Counted from the first letter of the stretch, positions 6,932-14,314 are shown. The stretch: 16,521 nucleotides of DNA from Streptomyces sp. MUM 178J (GCF_022414575.1 NZ_JADWYQ010000078.1:1-16521), one strand, 5' to 3'. Notes: generated from the letters alone by a model not told the origin. Numbers and translations: made by a program.

Positions 6932-7453
6932 GTGGGGCATGCTGTCACGGTGAGTGAATCCTCAAACGAGTGGCAGACGTGGTTGACCAGTCTGGACGCG
7001 CGTGGAAGGGCGGCAGCAGAGTCGCTGCGTGCCCGATTCGAAGCACTAGGCGCAGCCGATGCTGGCGACTGGGCCAAGTCGGAGATCTGTGAGGACCTTC
7101 CACACCTCGCGCGGTTCATGCTGCTGCGAAGTCTGTGGCGCGGTCCGATCGGCGGTTGGGCCGATCCGGATGCCATCGATCAGCTTCCTGTTGCCCGGCG
7201 GCTCCTTGCTGCTGGGACGAACAAGGAGGATCTCGTTCGCCTGGCGCGAGCGGTCGCTTATGAGGCGGTGTTCGCAACGCTCGATGAGCTCGACTCAGGG
7301 AGTGATGTGAACGCATCGGGCATCGATGTCGGCTGGCTCGTCATGGAGTCAGCCGAAGACGGCGCTCCGACTGGTCGAGCCCTCTCGGGCCTGCACGAAG
7401 ATCTCTTGGCCATGGACCCGAGTGGGCGAGATGGAGCGGACTTGTGGCAGTAG
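6932..7453 (+). CDS. Hypothetical protein, 173 aa
   Basis: I do not recognise a family. The protein is soluble and acidic with mainly helical character: an N-terminal helix ([20 protein letters not shown]), then [21 protein letters not shown]. The C-terminal part ([31 protein letters not shown]) is mixed. There is no signal peptide or membrane segment. The start is GTG 6932, with GAGG 5 nt upstream; GTG 6950 is possible but has no ribosome site. It is divergent from the SUKH-like gene, and both sit between two similar terminators, so the pair may move or act together. Its W-rich, E/D-rich make-up would suit a small binding or immunity-type protein, which is a guess. Reading-frame quality and spacing make it a real gene. 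Confidence 0.75.
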   Translation: MGHAVTVSESSNEWQTWLTSLDARGRAAAESLRARFEALGAADAGDWAKSEICEDLPHLARFMLLRSLWRGPIGGWADPDAIDQLPVARRLLAAGTNKEDLVRLARAVAYEAVFATLDELDSGSDVNASGIDVGWLVMESAEDGAPTGRALSGLHEDLLAMDPSGRDGADLWQ

Positions 7454-7481
7454 CCCTGGTGCGGGGCCCGCAGCGCGCCCA

Positions 7482-7516
7482 TGATGCCCTCGCTGCTCGT
7501 GACAGCGAGGGCATCA
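7482..7516. terminator. Hairpin terminator between convergent genes
   Basis: A perfect 14-bp stem, TGATGCCCTCGCTG (7482-7495) with CAGCGAGGGCATCA (7503-7516), and a 7-nt loop. It lies between the ends of the 173-aa gene (+) and the HAD gene (-) and probably ends both transcripts. It shares GATGCCCTCGC with the hairpin at 6284. Confidence 0.8.
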
Positions 7517-7520
7517 GTCA

Positions 7521-8066
7521 TCAGGCGGCGCGGGCTGCGGGTAATTGGGAGACCCACGTCGTGAGCTCGGTCAGGTGCCCGGGCTGCAGCCCGTGGTGTG
7601 GGTCGGGCTGAACGAGAAGAGTCGGCGTTCCCTTGGCATTGCGCTCCGCCGCCCAGGCGTGGTCGAGGCAGGTGAAGTCGTCGTCGATCCAGACGGCAGG
7701 TGCGTCTGCCAGCCAGTGGTCAACGTGGTCGCGCTTCCAGAGGTAGCCGTTGGGGTGGCTGGTGGTGATCTGGGGGCGCGGCAGGTCGATGTACGGCAGC
7801 GTCGGGAGGCCCAGGAGGGGCCCGATGAGGGTGGTGGCGTCCTGGCGCCAGCTGGTGCACCAGACCGGGGTGACCAGGCCGGTGCGGATGACTTCCATGA
7901 GCAGGCGGCCGTGGTCGGGGTTGAGCCAGACGGTGACCGGGCTGTCGGCGCTCCGCCCGGTGGGGACGACGTCGTGGCGGGCGTGGGTGGCCGGGGTCGA
8001 GCCGTCCACGTTGGGGAAGGGTATGAGGACGCCGTCGATGTCGAGGAGCAGGTAGGGCGGGCGCAT
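7521..8066 (-). CDS. HAD-like phosphatase (HAD_SAK-type)
   Basis: A 181-aa HAD-superfamily hydrolase. Motif I is LLLDIDGVL, with nucleophile D9 and acid/base D11. Motif II is WCTSW (T71/S72), followed by the family-like [17 protein letters not shown]111 is a candidate motif III lysine, and motif IV is WIDDDF (D128-D130). The layout resembles the small HAD domain first noted in 'Swiss Army Knife' RNA-repair proteins and common as a stand-alone protein in Streptomyces. It should cleave a phosphate ester or nucleotide-type substrate that cannot be named from sequence. I chose ATG 8066 (GGAGGAA close upstream) over the 50-residue extension to 8216, which overlaps the methyltransferase gene. It is the last gene of the four-gene leftward operon, 35 nt after the methyltransferase. 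Confidence 0.85.
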   Translation of the reverse strand: MRPPYLLLDIDGVLIPFPNVDGSTPATHARHDVVPTGRSADSPVTVWLNPDHGRLLMEVIRTGLVTPVWCTSWRQDATTLIGPLLGLPTLPYIDLPRPQITTSHPNGYLWKRDHVDHWLADAPAVWIDDDFTCLDHAWAAERNAKGTPTLLVQPDPHHGLQPGHLTELTTWVSQLPAARAA

Positions 8067-8101
8067 CGGTTCCTCCGGGGGAAGCCGGGGCGAATAGCTG
8101 G

Positions 8102-8794
8102 TCAGAGCTTGCGGGCGCGAATCAGCAGGGTGGTGGGCCAGTGGCCCATGCGGGGGTCGTTGAACTCCTGGGCCGAAGTGAGCCAGAAGCCCGCCCGGCT
8201 GAGGTGCCTCTCCCAACGGTCGGTATCGAACTCCCAGCGAGCGATGGGTAGCCGGGTGCGGTCGGGCAAGGTGACGAAGTCGCGGCGGGGCCGATCGTCG
8301 CCGGAAGGGCTTCGACCGCCGCGCTGCGGGTGGGGGACAGAGAAGGCCAGCACTCGCCCGGGGATGAGGCGCTGGGCGATGGCCGGGAGCAGCAGCTCCG
8401 GAGCGACGAGACCGATGGCTCCGAAGACGGAGTAGATCGCGTCGAACTGCTCGTCAGAGGCGTGCAGGTAGTGCAGGGCGTGGCCGGCGACGAAGGTGAG
8501 GTTATTCAGCCGTCCGTAGTGGGAGCGAGCGCGGCGGACCTGAAGGCCGACCAAATCGACGCCGGTCACGTGAGCGCCGTGTCGGGTGGAGAGGTGAGCA
8601 GCGTTGTGGCCAGGGCCGCAACCGAGTTCCAGAAGTCGCTTGCCACGCAGGTCGGGGCCGAGAATCTCGGCTCCGGGCCCTTGGCCGGGCCTCGTGGTCC
8701 ATTCCATCCGTGCGGGTACGGCCAGAGGTTCGGCGAGTCCAACGGCGGTGCGCTGAACGGCGTGGGCGTGCCATGGGGATGCCTGGGCGAGCAC
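8102..8794 (-). CDS. Class I SAM-dependent methyltransferase
   Basis: A 230-aa protein with a Rossmann-fold methyltransferase core: motif I LLELGCGPG (54-62), the acidic end of beta-2 at D80 (VTGVDLV), and a post-motif region QFDAIYSVFGAIGLV (116-130). The C-terminal half includes LAFSVPHPQ and WERHLSRAGF. It resembles small-molecule methyltransferases rather than DNA methylases (no NPPY/DPPY), and it lacks the Hen1 RNA-methylase metal site. The start is GTG 8794, with GGAG 7 nt upstream, one base after the stop of the kinase-like gene, so the two are coupled. The reading frame continues upstream to 9400, but that stretch is the shadow of the kinase-like gene. The substrate is unknown. Confidence 0.9.
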   Translation of the reverse strand: MLAQASPWHAHAVQRTAVGLAEPLAVPARMEWTTRPGQGPGAEILGPDLRGKRLLELGCGPGHNAAHLSTRHGAHVTGVDLVGLQVRRARSHYGRLNNLTFVAGHALHYLHASDEQFDAIYSVFGAIGLVAPELLLPAIAQRLIPGRVLAFSVPHPQRGGRSPSGDDRPRRDFVTLPDRTRLPIARWEFDTDRWERHLSRAGFWLTSAQEFNDPRMGHWPTTLLIRARKL

Positions 8795-8795
8795 G

Positions 8796-9707
8796 TCAGA
8801 TCTCCAGGAGGTGGAGGACATCGGTGAGGTGGCGGCGGACGGCCTTGATGTAGGCGGGGTCGGTGGCCGGGTCGTTGATCCAGCGGATGGACTGCTCCAT
8901 GAACCACTCGACGGCCCACATGCGGTGCCAGCCCAGAGCCCAGTTCTCGGCGGCGAGCCCGCCGCGCCGGGCGAGGGCGTCGGGGGTGCCACCGGCAGTG
9001 ACGTACTGCTCCAGGAACACGCGCAGGCGCACGGGGTGCGGGGGCTCGATGGTGCCGTGCCAGCTGGCGAGGTCGAGCAGACCAGGGCCGGTGAAGGCGC
9101 GGGCGAAGTCGAGCAGCCGCCAGCCGCGCTCGCCGATGTGGAGGCTGGTGGGGTGGAACTCGGAGTGCACCCAGCCGAACGGTTCCAGCGTCGCTCCGGC
9201 CGAGCGGGCCTCGGCGGCCTTGGCGATACGGTCGAGCGCGTCCTCGACGTCGTCGGCGTCCTGCCACCGGTCGGCCTTGCGCAGCCGTTCGAGATGCTCC
9301 AGCGATTTGGTCGGCAGCGTGCGCAGCCGGTCCTGGTCGAGGACGCGCAAGGGTGGAGCCGTACGGGTGCCGTGCAGGACCACGGCCGCGGCGACGCCAT
9401 CGAGGTCGTCGGCCTCGCGGACTGACGGTCCGAGGTCCTCCATGAGCATGCCGAGCCAGCCGTCTAGGACGGCGGAGGCGTGGACCTGGGGGACGGGTAC
9501 GCCGAGGGTGTGGGCCAGGCGGAGGGCCTGGTACTCGCTGTCGAAGGGCTTCTTGGCGTACTTGAAGATGGCCGTGGAGCCGTCCGGGAAGATCACGCGC
9601 TCGACGCCGGACATGGACCACACGCGTACCTCCTCCCGTACGGCGGTGGTCCGGCCGGTCGCGGTGAGCAGGTTGTCGAGGAGTTCGGCGCTGGGGTTCG
9701 TGGTCAC
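8796..9707 (-). CDS. APH-fold kinase-like protein with altered catalytic loop
   Basis: A 303-aa protein of the aminoglycoside/choline phosphotransferase (APH) superfamily. The N-lobe has TAIFKYA with K49 as the likely ATP lysine and E58 (FDSEYQALRLA) as its partner. The linker region is LGMLMEDLG (85-93). The catalytic loop reads HSEFHPTS (181-188), where the family normally has H-x-D-x-x-x-x-N: the catalytic Asp is Glu183 and the metal-binding Asn is Ser188. The later metal Asp is kept at D200 (RLLDFARA). It may be a weak or specialised kinase, or a binding protein. There is no sign that it confers antibiotic resistance. The start is GTG 9707, with GGAG about 9 nt upstream. It is co-transcribed with the methyltransferase one base downstream. 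Confidence 0.85.
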   Translation of the reverse strand: MTTNPSAELLDNLLTATGRTTAVREEVRVWSMSGVERVIFPDGSTAIFKYAKKPFDSEYQALRLAHTLGVPVPQVHASAVLDGWLGMLMEDLGPSVREADDLDGVAAAVVLHGTRTAPPLRVLDQDRLRTLPTKSLEHLERLRKADRWQDADDVEDALDRIAKAAEARSAGATLEPFGWVHSEFHPTSLHIGERGWRLLDFARAFTGPGLLDLASWHGTIEPPHPVRLRVFLEQYVTAGGTPDALARRGGLAAENWALGWHRMWAVEWFMEQSIRWINDPATDPAYIKAVRRHLTDVLHLLEI

Positions 9708-9732
9708 GGGAGGGCTCCGGGGGATGGTGGCG

Positions 9733-9767
9733 TCCGGGGCGGGCGAGGGATGCCGGCCCGCCCCGGA
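9733..9767 (-). terminator. Intercistronic hairpin between the 249-aa gene and the kinase-like gene
   Basis: A perfect 12-bp GC stem, TCCGGGGCGGGC (9733-9744) with GCCCGCCCCGGA (9756-9767), and an 11-nt loop. It lies in the 75-nt gap within the leftward operon. There is no U-tract, so partial termination or transcript processing that lowers downstream expression is more likely than a full stop. Confidence 0.55.
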
Positions 9768-9782
9768 GCCTGATCGGGTGGG

Positions 9783-10532
9783 TTACGCGGCGGGGTTCAC
9801 GCGGCGGGCGTAGACCTGCTCGATCCAGCCCGCCTTGAACGCGGCGAGGTTGTCACGGAAGTTCGCCATCGAGGCACCGTAGGGCGCGACCACGCCGCCG
9901 GACTGGTCCGGCACGGACTGGCAGCCGTGCACGAGCCGGCCGCCCAGGGCGGCGTGGGCCTTGATGGACTCGATCCGGCGGTGCTCGTTGAACCAGCCGC
10001 CGTGGTAGACCTCGTCGAGCACCCCGCCCATCTCGTCGTCCAGGTCGAAGACGACGGACGTGGCGGCGGGGAAGAACCAGCACGGGCCGACGTTGGAGAT
10101 GCGCCCGTCCAGCTCGACCTTGTTGAGCGCCATGAGCGTGGCCGCCTCGCGGAGCATCCGCAGGTGCTCGGCGGTGATCTGCGGAAGTCCGAGGCCGGCC
10201 AGGTGCTCCTCGCGGAACAGGTACGCGTACACCTCGTACGCGGTGGCCACGACGCGGGCCGCGTCGGACGTGGACTCGCTGTGCTGCTTGATGAAGTCGA
10301 GCGCGAGCTGCTCGACCGCGCTCTCGGTCGTCTCGTCCACCTCCAGGAGCTGGGACTTGACCAGCTCCCAGTCGGCGACGAGCCAGGTGTTCGACTCGAA
10401 GCGGAAGAAGTACGCGGCCGGGTCGATCGTGATGCGCCGGCCGTCGACCTGGATGCCGGGCAGGCGGCTCCAGCGCGGGTCGAACGCCTCGGGCAGCTCG
10501 ACCGCGATGGCCGTGGTGTCGATGGTGGTCAC
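9783..10532 (-). CDS. Hypothetical protein, 249 aa, first gene of enzyme operon
   Basis: I do not recognise a family. The start is GTG 10532, with GGAG 5 nt upstream. Residues 15-60 look beta-rich (DPRWSRLPGIQVDGRRITID, then AAYFFRFESNTWLVADW). Residues 60-150 are helical (TTESAVEQLALDFIKQH, ARVVATAYEVYAYLFREEHL, TAEHLRMLREAATLMAL). The C-terminal part has GPCWFFPAATSVVFDLDDE, a Tyr/Trp/His-rich segment VYHGGWFNEHRR, and GGRLVHGCQSVPDQSGG. There is no signal peptide or membrane segment. It heads the operon with the kinase-like, methyltransferase and HAD genes and is divergent from the XRE regulator, so it is the likely direct target of regulation. It could be the enzyme or substrate-binding member that defines the pathway; this is inference from position only. 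Confidence 0.8.
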   Translation of the reverse strand: MTTIDTTAIAVELPEAFDPRWSRLPGIQVDGRRITIDPAAYFFRFESNTWLVADWELVKSQLLEVDETTESAVEQLALDFIKQHSESTSDAARVVATAYEVYAYLFREEHLAGLGLPQITAEHLRMLREAATLMALNKVELDGRISNVGPCWFFPAATSVVFDLDDEMGGVLDEVYHGGWFNEHRRIESIKAHAALGGRLVHGCQSVPDQSGGVVAPYGASMANFRDNLAAFKAGWIEQVYARRVNPAA

Positions 10533-10755
10533 CGTGTCTCCGTCTCTGATCGGCCGGGCTCAGGCACAGGAATGCCCGAGCCTGGTGTGGGCGTACGGAA
10601 CTTCGGGGTGCCGCCCGGACCAAGGAGGAGCCTGGATCACGGTCGCGCCGTTCCGGGCGGCTGCTGATAAGTGAACCGGTGGTCACGCTCAGTGGGTACG
10701 GTGGAAGGCAGTTGAAGCGGTATACGCGGTTTACAGCTCCGGAGTGGAGGCGATC
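10533..10755. promoter_or_regulatory. Divergent control region with inverted and tandem repeats
   Basis: This gap separates the 249-aa gene (-) from the XRE regulator (+). An imperfect dyad, GGCTCAGGCA (10557-10566) with TGCCCGAGCC (10573-10582), lies 24 nt upstream of the leftward start. A tandem 9-bp direct repeat, GCGGTATAC-GCGGTTTAC (10717-10734), lies just before the rightward ribosome site. Either could be an operator for the XRE protein. I see no convincing -35/-10 pair; TACGGT (10697-10702) is a possible -10. Confidence 0.4.
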
Positions 10756-12111
10756 GTGGCGGCGCAGAGAGAACCCAACTCCCGTCTGCGCGACGTCATC
10801 GCAGCGGTCGACTGCACCTACGAGGCCCTCGCCAGAGACGTGCGGCGCATCGCCGCCGAGAACGGCGAGATCCTCCAGACCAACAAGTCGGCCATCTCGC
10901 ACTGGGTGAACGGCACCCGTACCCCGTCCGGCCGAGTAGGCGAGTACCTGGCCGAGGCGCTGTCCCGCCGAGCGGGACGTACGGTCACCCGTACCGAGAT
11001 CGGCCTGCCTGTCGGTGATGCCGAGGAGCCGACGGAATCCGACCCCGTCCTCGCGGTCACCGACCTGGGCCGTGCCGACGTCGAGCGCCGCCGCTTCCTC
11101 GCCATCGCGGCCTTCACCACCGCCGGCGTCGCTATGCCGCTCGGTTACGACCACGAGGCCACCGCCCGCATGCTCCGCGCCCGCACCGGCACGTCCCTGG
11201 TCGGAGCGGAGGACGTGGACGTCGTACGCCAGATCACGGCGGCCTTCAGCGCCGCCGACGAGCGCCTCGGTGGCGGGCACGGACTGACCACTGTCACCGC
11301 GTACCTCGCCGACACAGCCGCTCCCATGCTGCGCGGACGTTTCCCCAGCGAAGCCTTACGCCGGGCCGCCTTCGGTGCCGTCGCCGAACTCGCCTACCTC
11401 GCTGGGTGGAAGCACCACGACCTCGGCCAGGAGGGCGCTGCCCAGCGCTACTACCAGGTTGGCTACAAGCTCGCCTGCGAAGCCGACCCGCACGGCCACG
11501 CAGCCTGGATGATGCGCGCCCTCGCCCACCAGGCCCTGAGCCTCAAGCAGCCCCACCACTGCGTCGACCTCGTCGAAGGCGCCCTCCGCACAGGTCTCGG
11601 CCACGTCGACGGCCAGACCGAGGCCCTCCTCCACATCACCCACGCCCGCGCCTACGCCGCCGCCGACGAGAGTCCCCTGGCAGCGTGCGCCCTGCTCGCC
11701 GCCGAAGACGCCCTCCTCCGAGACGACGGCCCCCAGCCCAGCTACTCCCGCGTCAGCGGCCCCGCCGCCGGCACCGTGGCCAGCCACACCGCCCGCACCC
11801 TGACCGACCTCGCCGACCACATCGGAACCGAGCAGCAGCACCGCGACGCCCTCACCCGCTGGGACCCCGACAAGTACAAGCGCGTCCACGCCCTTACCCA
11901 CGCCGACCTCGGCGACAGCCTCGCCGCCCAAGCCCGCGCCGACGAAGCCGTCGCCGCCTGGACTCAAGCCCTGGTCCTCATGGAGGGCATGACCTCCGAC
12001 CGCACCCGCAAGGCGATCACCTCGATCCGCTCCACCCTCGCGGTCTACCAGCGCCGCCGTGTCCCTGGCGCCGCCGATCTCGCCCGCCGCGCCCGCGAAG
12101 CCCTCGCCTAA
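10756..12111 (+). CDS. XRE-type regulator with long helical (TPR-like) C-terminal domain
   Basis: About 451 aa. The N-terminal HTH (about 8-75) includes LRDVIAAVDCTYEALARDVRR and NKSAISHWVNGTRTPSG. A basic-hydrophobic segment RRRFLAIAAFTTAGVAM (about 111-127) follows, a Tat-like patch often seen in Streptomyces regulators of this build. The rest is helical-repeat-like (EGAAQRYYQVGYKLACEAD, MRALAHQALSLKQPHHC, RADEAVAAWTQALVLMEGM), suggesting TPR-type ligand or partner binding. I chose GTG 10756 because GTGGAGG lies 5 nt before it; GTG 10744 would add 4 residues. Leu codon TTA occurs at 11356-11358, in frame, implying dependence on the bldA tRNA if the host is Streptomyces. It is divergent from the enzyme operon and followed by a Nudix gene, probably in one transcript. 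Confidence 0.85.
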   Translation: MAAQREPNSRLRDVIAAVDCTYEALARDVRRIAAENGEILQTNKSAISHWVNGTRTPSGRVGEYLAEALSRRAGRTVTRTEIGLPVGDAEEPTESDPVLAVTDLGRADVERRRFLAIAAFTTAGVAMPLGYDHEATARMLRARTGTSLVGAEDVDVVRQITAAFSAADERLGGGHGLTTVTAYLADTAAPMLRGRFPSEALRRAAFGAVAELAYLAGWKHHDLGQEGAAQRYYQVGYKLACEADPHGHAAWMMRALAHQALSLKQPHHCVDLVEGALRTGLGHVDGQTEALLHITHARAYAAADESPLAACALLAAEDALLRDDGPQPSYSRVSGPAAGTVASHTARTLTDLADHIGTEQQHRDALTRWDPDKYKRVHALTHADLGDSLAAQARADEAVAAWTQALVLMEGMTSDRTRKAITSIRSTLAVYQRRRVPGAADLARRAREALA

Positions 12112-12145
12112 CATGCCCAACAACCCGCCCGACGAAGGGAACACC

Positions 12146-12643
12146 GTGACCCAGCAGACCGACGACCAGCCGAAGGCCCTCACGCCGGCGCTCGAATCGA
12201 TGACCCTGCTGGTCGCCGCCGTCATCGTCCACGACAAGGCCACCAATCGCGTCGTCCTCCTCCAGCGCAGCGAGAACGCCAAGTTCGCCCAGGGCCTGTG
12301 GGACCTCCCCGTCGGTAAGAGCGAGCCGGGCGAACCCATCACCGAGACGGCCGTCCGCGAGCTCTACGAGGAGACTGGCCTCACGGTGAAGCCCGAGTCC
12401 CTCAAGGTCGCCCACATCATCCACGGTGCATGGGGCGTCGAAGCCCCCAACGGCTTCCTCACCGTCGTCTTCGCAGCCCACGAATGGACCGGCGAACCCG
12501 AGAACCGCGAACCCCGCAAACACTCCCAAGTCCGCTGGGTCGACACCAATGCCATCCCCGACGCCTTCGTTGACACCACGGCCAGCGCGCTGGAGAAATA
12601 TTTGTCAAGCGGCCAGGAGATTTCCTTGCAGGGGTGGGAGTGA
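12146..12643 (+). CDS. Nudix hydrolase
   Basis: A 165-aa protein with a perfect Nudix box, G57-x5-E63-x7-REL-x-EE-x-GL79 (GKSEPGEPITETAVRELYEETGL). These enzymes hydrolyse nucleoside diphosphates linked to another group and often remove damaged or regulatory nucleotides. The sequence before the box (LLVAAVIVHDKATNRVVLLQRSE, KFAQGLWDLPVGK) fits the fold. I chose GTG 12146 because GAAGGGA lies about 5-6 nt upstream; ATG 12113, one base after the regulator's stop, is possible but lacks a ribosome site. It follows the XRE regulator by 34 nt and is likely co-transcribed. Its last 15 codons are less GC-rich (AAATATTTGTCA), unlike its neighbours. The substrate cannot be named; the context suggests it serves the same unknown pathway. 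Confidence 0.92.
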   Translation: MTQQTDDQPKALTPALESMTLLVAAVIVHDKATNRVVLLQRSENAKFAQGLWDLPVGKSEPGEPITETAVRELYEETGLTVKPESLKVAHIIHGAWGVEAPNGFLTVVFAAHEWTGEPENREPRKHSQVRWVDTNAIPDAFVDTTASALEKYLSSGQEISLQGWE

Positions 12644-12708
12644 CTTTCGTGAAAGTCTTCGACGGCGGGAGGAAGGAACGGACCTCGGCCATTCTCTCTC
12701 AGAGAGAA
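12642..12708. other. Two short palindromes between convergent Nudix and nuclease-like genes
   Basis: GACTTTC-GT-GAAAGTC (12642-12657) overlaps the Nudix stop codon. TTCTCTCT-C-AGAGAGAA (12692-12708) follows. Both have loops of 1-2 nt, so they suit protein binding or extruded hairpins better than classical terminators. The 138-nt gap (12644-12781) holds no gene I can support. Confidence 0.4.
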
Positions 12709-12781
12709 CACTGACCCGCCACACCTCCCGAAGGGCAGCCAAGGGCGACCAAACCTGTATGGGGGCTCGCGGTGTAGGGAC

Positions 12782-14302
12782 CTATAGCCCATCGGGGGCG
12801 GATGACAGCTGGGCTGTTGCCCACGGATAGGACGCCCAACCCTGATCGAGGACGGGGTTGCGGGCACTCTCGTGCCCGGTGAGGCATTCATTGAGTGCCC
12901 AAGTGGAGCGTTGGGGGTCAGCTGCGCGTTCCAGGAGCAGTGAGCTGGGTGTGGTGTCGGTCAAGGTCACCAATCGCTCGATCTCCTGGGCGCCGACGAC
13001 CGTGGTCGGGATATCGGGGACGGGCAGCTCCACGTGGGGCAGGTTGGCGTTGGCGACCGGGAATGGCTCAAGGGTGACGATCAACGCCTGACGCGGACGG
13101 TCGGCCGGAATTCCGGCGAATTCTGGGTTGTTCTGGTCGATCTGGGCGGAGGTGCCGTTGACTTGGCGGTAGGCGCGGGCCAGTTTGCTGTCGGTCTCTG
13201 CGACTCCGTCTTCCAGCCCGAGACGGGCGTTCTCAGTCGGCATCATGGACTTGACCTCCACGAGCAGCACCAAGTCGTCGAAGATGACGATCCAATCGAC
13301 GCTGAGCAGCTTATTGCGCTTGACCTGGTACGTGATCTCTCCGATGACATCAGCATCCGGGATCAGGCGGAGATGGCGGCCGATGTACTCCTCGAAGAGA
13401 TAGCCGGTTTCCTGCAGGAAGCCGGTTCCGAAGTGCTCACGTCCTGTGTGGTAAATGCCAGCCGGGGTCGCCTTGCGCCAGACCAGCTGGGGTGATGGGC
13501 AAAGCAGGCCGGGTCCGAAGCCGGTGACCGCTGGCCGGCCGAGCAGCGGGTTGTACGTGAAGCGTCGCAGCTGGGCCGCTTTGCCGCCAGCGACCCGCGT
13601 CAGACTGTCCACGGTCTGCTTCTCGGTCGCTTTGATGGAAGCCACGTCGGTGGCAAAGTGCCGTTCAATGACGCGCAGTACCGTCTCCCGCTTGATCACG
13701 CGATTGAACTTCTCACCGTCCCGGCTGTCGAACATCGCGGGATCGAAACGCCCGGCGTTGAGCAGCGCACATCCCCACAGTAGTTGCGCAGTACCGACGT
13801 AGTCGGGCAGAGGACAGCCGAACAACTCGGTGTCCCAGCCCGGGACCATGCAGCGTGGCTGCCGATGGGCCGGAAACGGGGTGTGCAGGTACAGCGCCGC
13901 GGTGCGGGCGAGACTGACAAATTCCGGGGCCTGCCAGGCCATTTGCTCGCCGCCCAGGCGCATCATGAAGTCCCGCAGGCGGACGGCTGGTTCATCCGTG
14001 CCGTGCAGAGTGGGTTCCTTGAGGCTGGAGTACGCCGCCAAGATCTCCAGCAGATCCCGCTCGGTGGCCTCGGACCGCTGATGTTCAGTGCCGTAGGCCA
14101 GGCAGACGCGGGCCGCGTCAGCCAGAGCCCACGGTGTGTACTTCAGAAAGGGGCTTTCCAGCCAGGGCTGTGGCCGCTGGGGTGTGCCGTAGCGGGCCGC
14201 CGCTGCGGCGATCAGGGGCAGCAGTGAGCTGGGACGATGCCGCCGGATGCGCTGGCGGTATTCGTCCTCCGTCACCAGCCGGTCGTAGAGGTAGGCACCC
14301 AT
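12782..14302 (-). CDS. Large protein with C-terminal PD-(D/E)XK nuclease motif
   Basis: A 506-aa protein of no family I can name. The N-terminal 250 residues are mostly helical (SLLPLIAAAAARYG, WALADAARVCLAYG, ERDLLEILAAYSSL, VIKRETVLRVIERHFATDV). Residues 300-352 show a restriction-endonuclease-like core: an acidic helix FEEYIGRHL (E304/E305), EITYQV, then LLSVDWIVIF with D336, and LVLLVEVKS with E349-x-K351. That is the D...ExK catalytic pattern in the correct strand context. The C-terminus (QALIVTLEPFPVANANL, VVGAQEIERLVTL) fits a late alpha/beta part of the nuclease. There is no methyltransferase partner for a classical restriction system; it may be a defence-type nuclease. ATG 14302 has GGAGG about 10 nt upstream, inside a palindrome. 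It follows the DUF6000 gene after a hairpin. Confidence 0.8.
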   Translation of the reverse strand: MGAYLYDRLVTEDEYRQRIRRHRPSSLLPLIAAAAARYGTPQRPQPWLESPFLKYTPWALADAARVCLAYGTEHQRSEATERDLLEILAAYSSLKEPTLHGTDEPAVRLRDFMMRLGGEQMAWQAPEFVSLARTAALYLHTPFPAHRQPRCMVPGWDTELFGCPLPDYVGTAQLLWGCALLNAGRFDPAMFDSRDGEKFNRVIKRETVLRVIERHFATDVASIKATEKQTVDSLTRVAGGKAAQLRRFTYNPLLGRPAVTGFGPGLLCPSPQLVWRKATPAGIYHTGREHFGTGFLQETGYLFEEYIGRHLRLIPDADVIGEITYQVKRNKLLSVDWIVIFDDLVLLVEVKSMMPTENARLGLEDGVAETDSKLARAYRQVNGTSAQIDQNNPEFAGIPADRPRQALIVTLEPFPVANANLPHVELPVPDIPTTVVGAQEIERLVTLTDTTPSSLLLERAADPQRSTWALNECLTGHESARNPVLDQGWASYPWATAQLSSAPDGL

Positions 14303-14314
14303 CCCACCATGATC

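Noticed and set aside
8102..9400. A 432-aa frame suggesting a fusion ending in the methyltransferase
   Set aside because: The first 200 residues are out-of-frame translation of the kinase-like gene; a good GTG with ribosome site exists at 8794.
8796..9707. Aminoglycoside resistance gene
   Set aside because: The APH fold is shared by many kinases; the altered catalytic loop and operon context do not support resistance.
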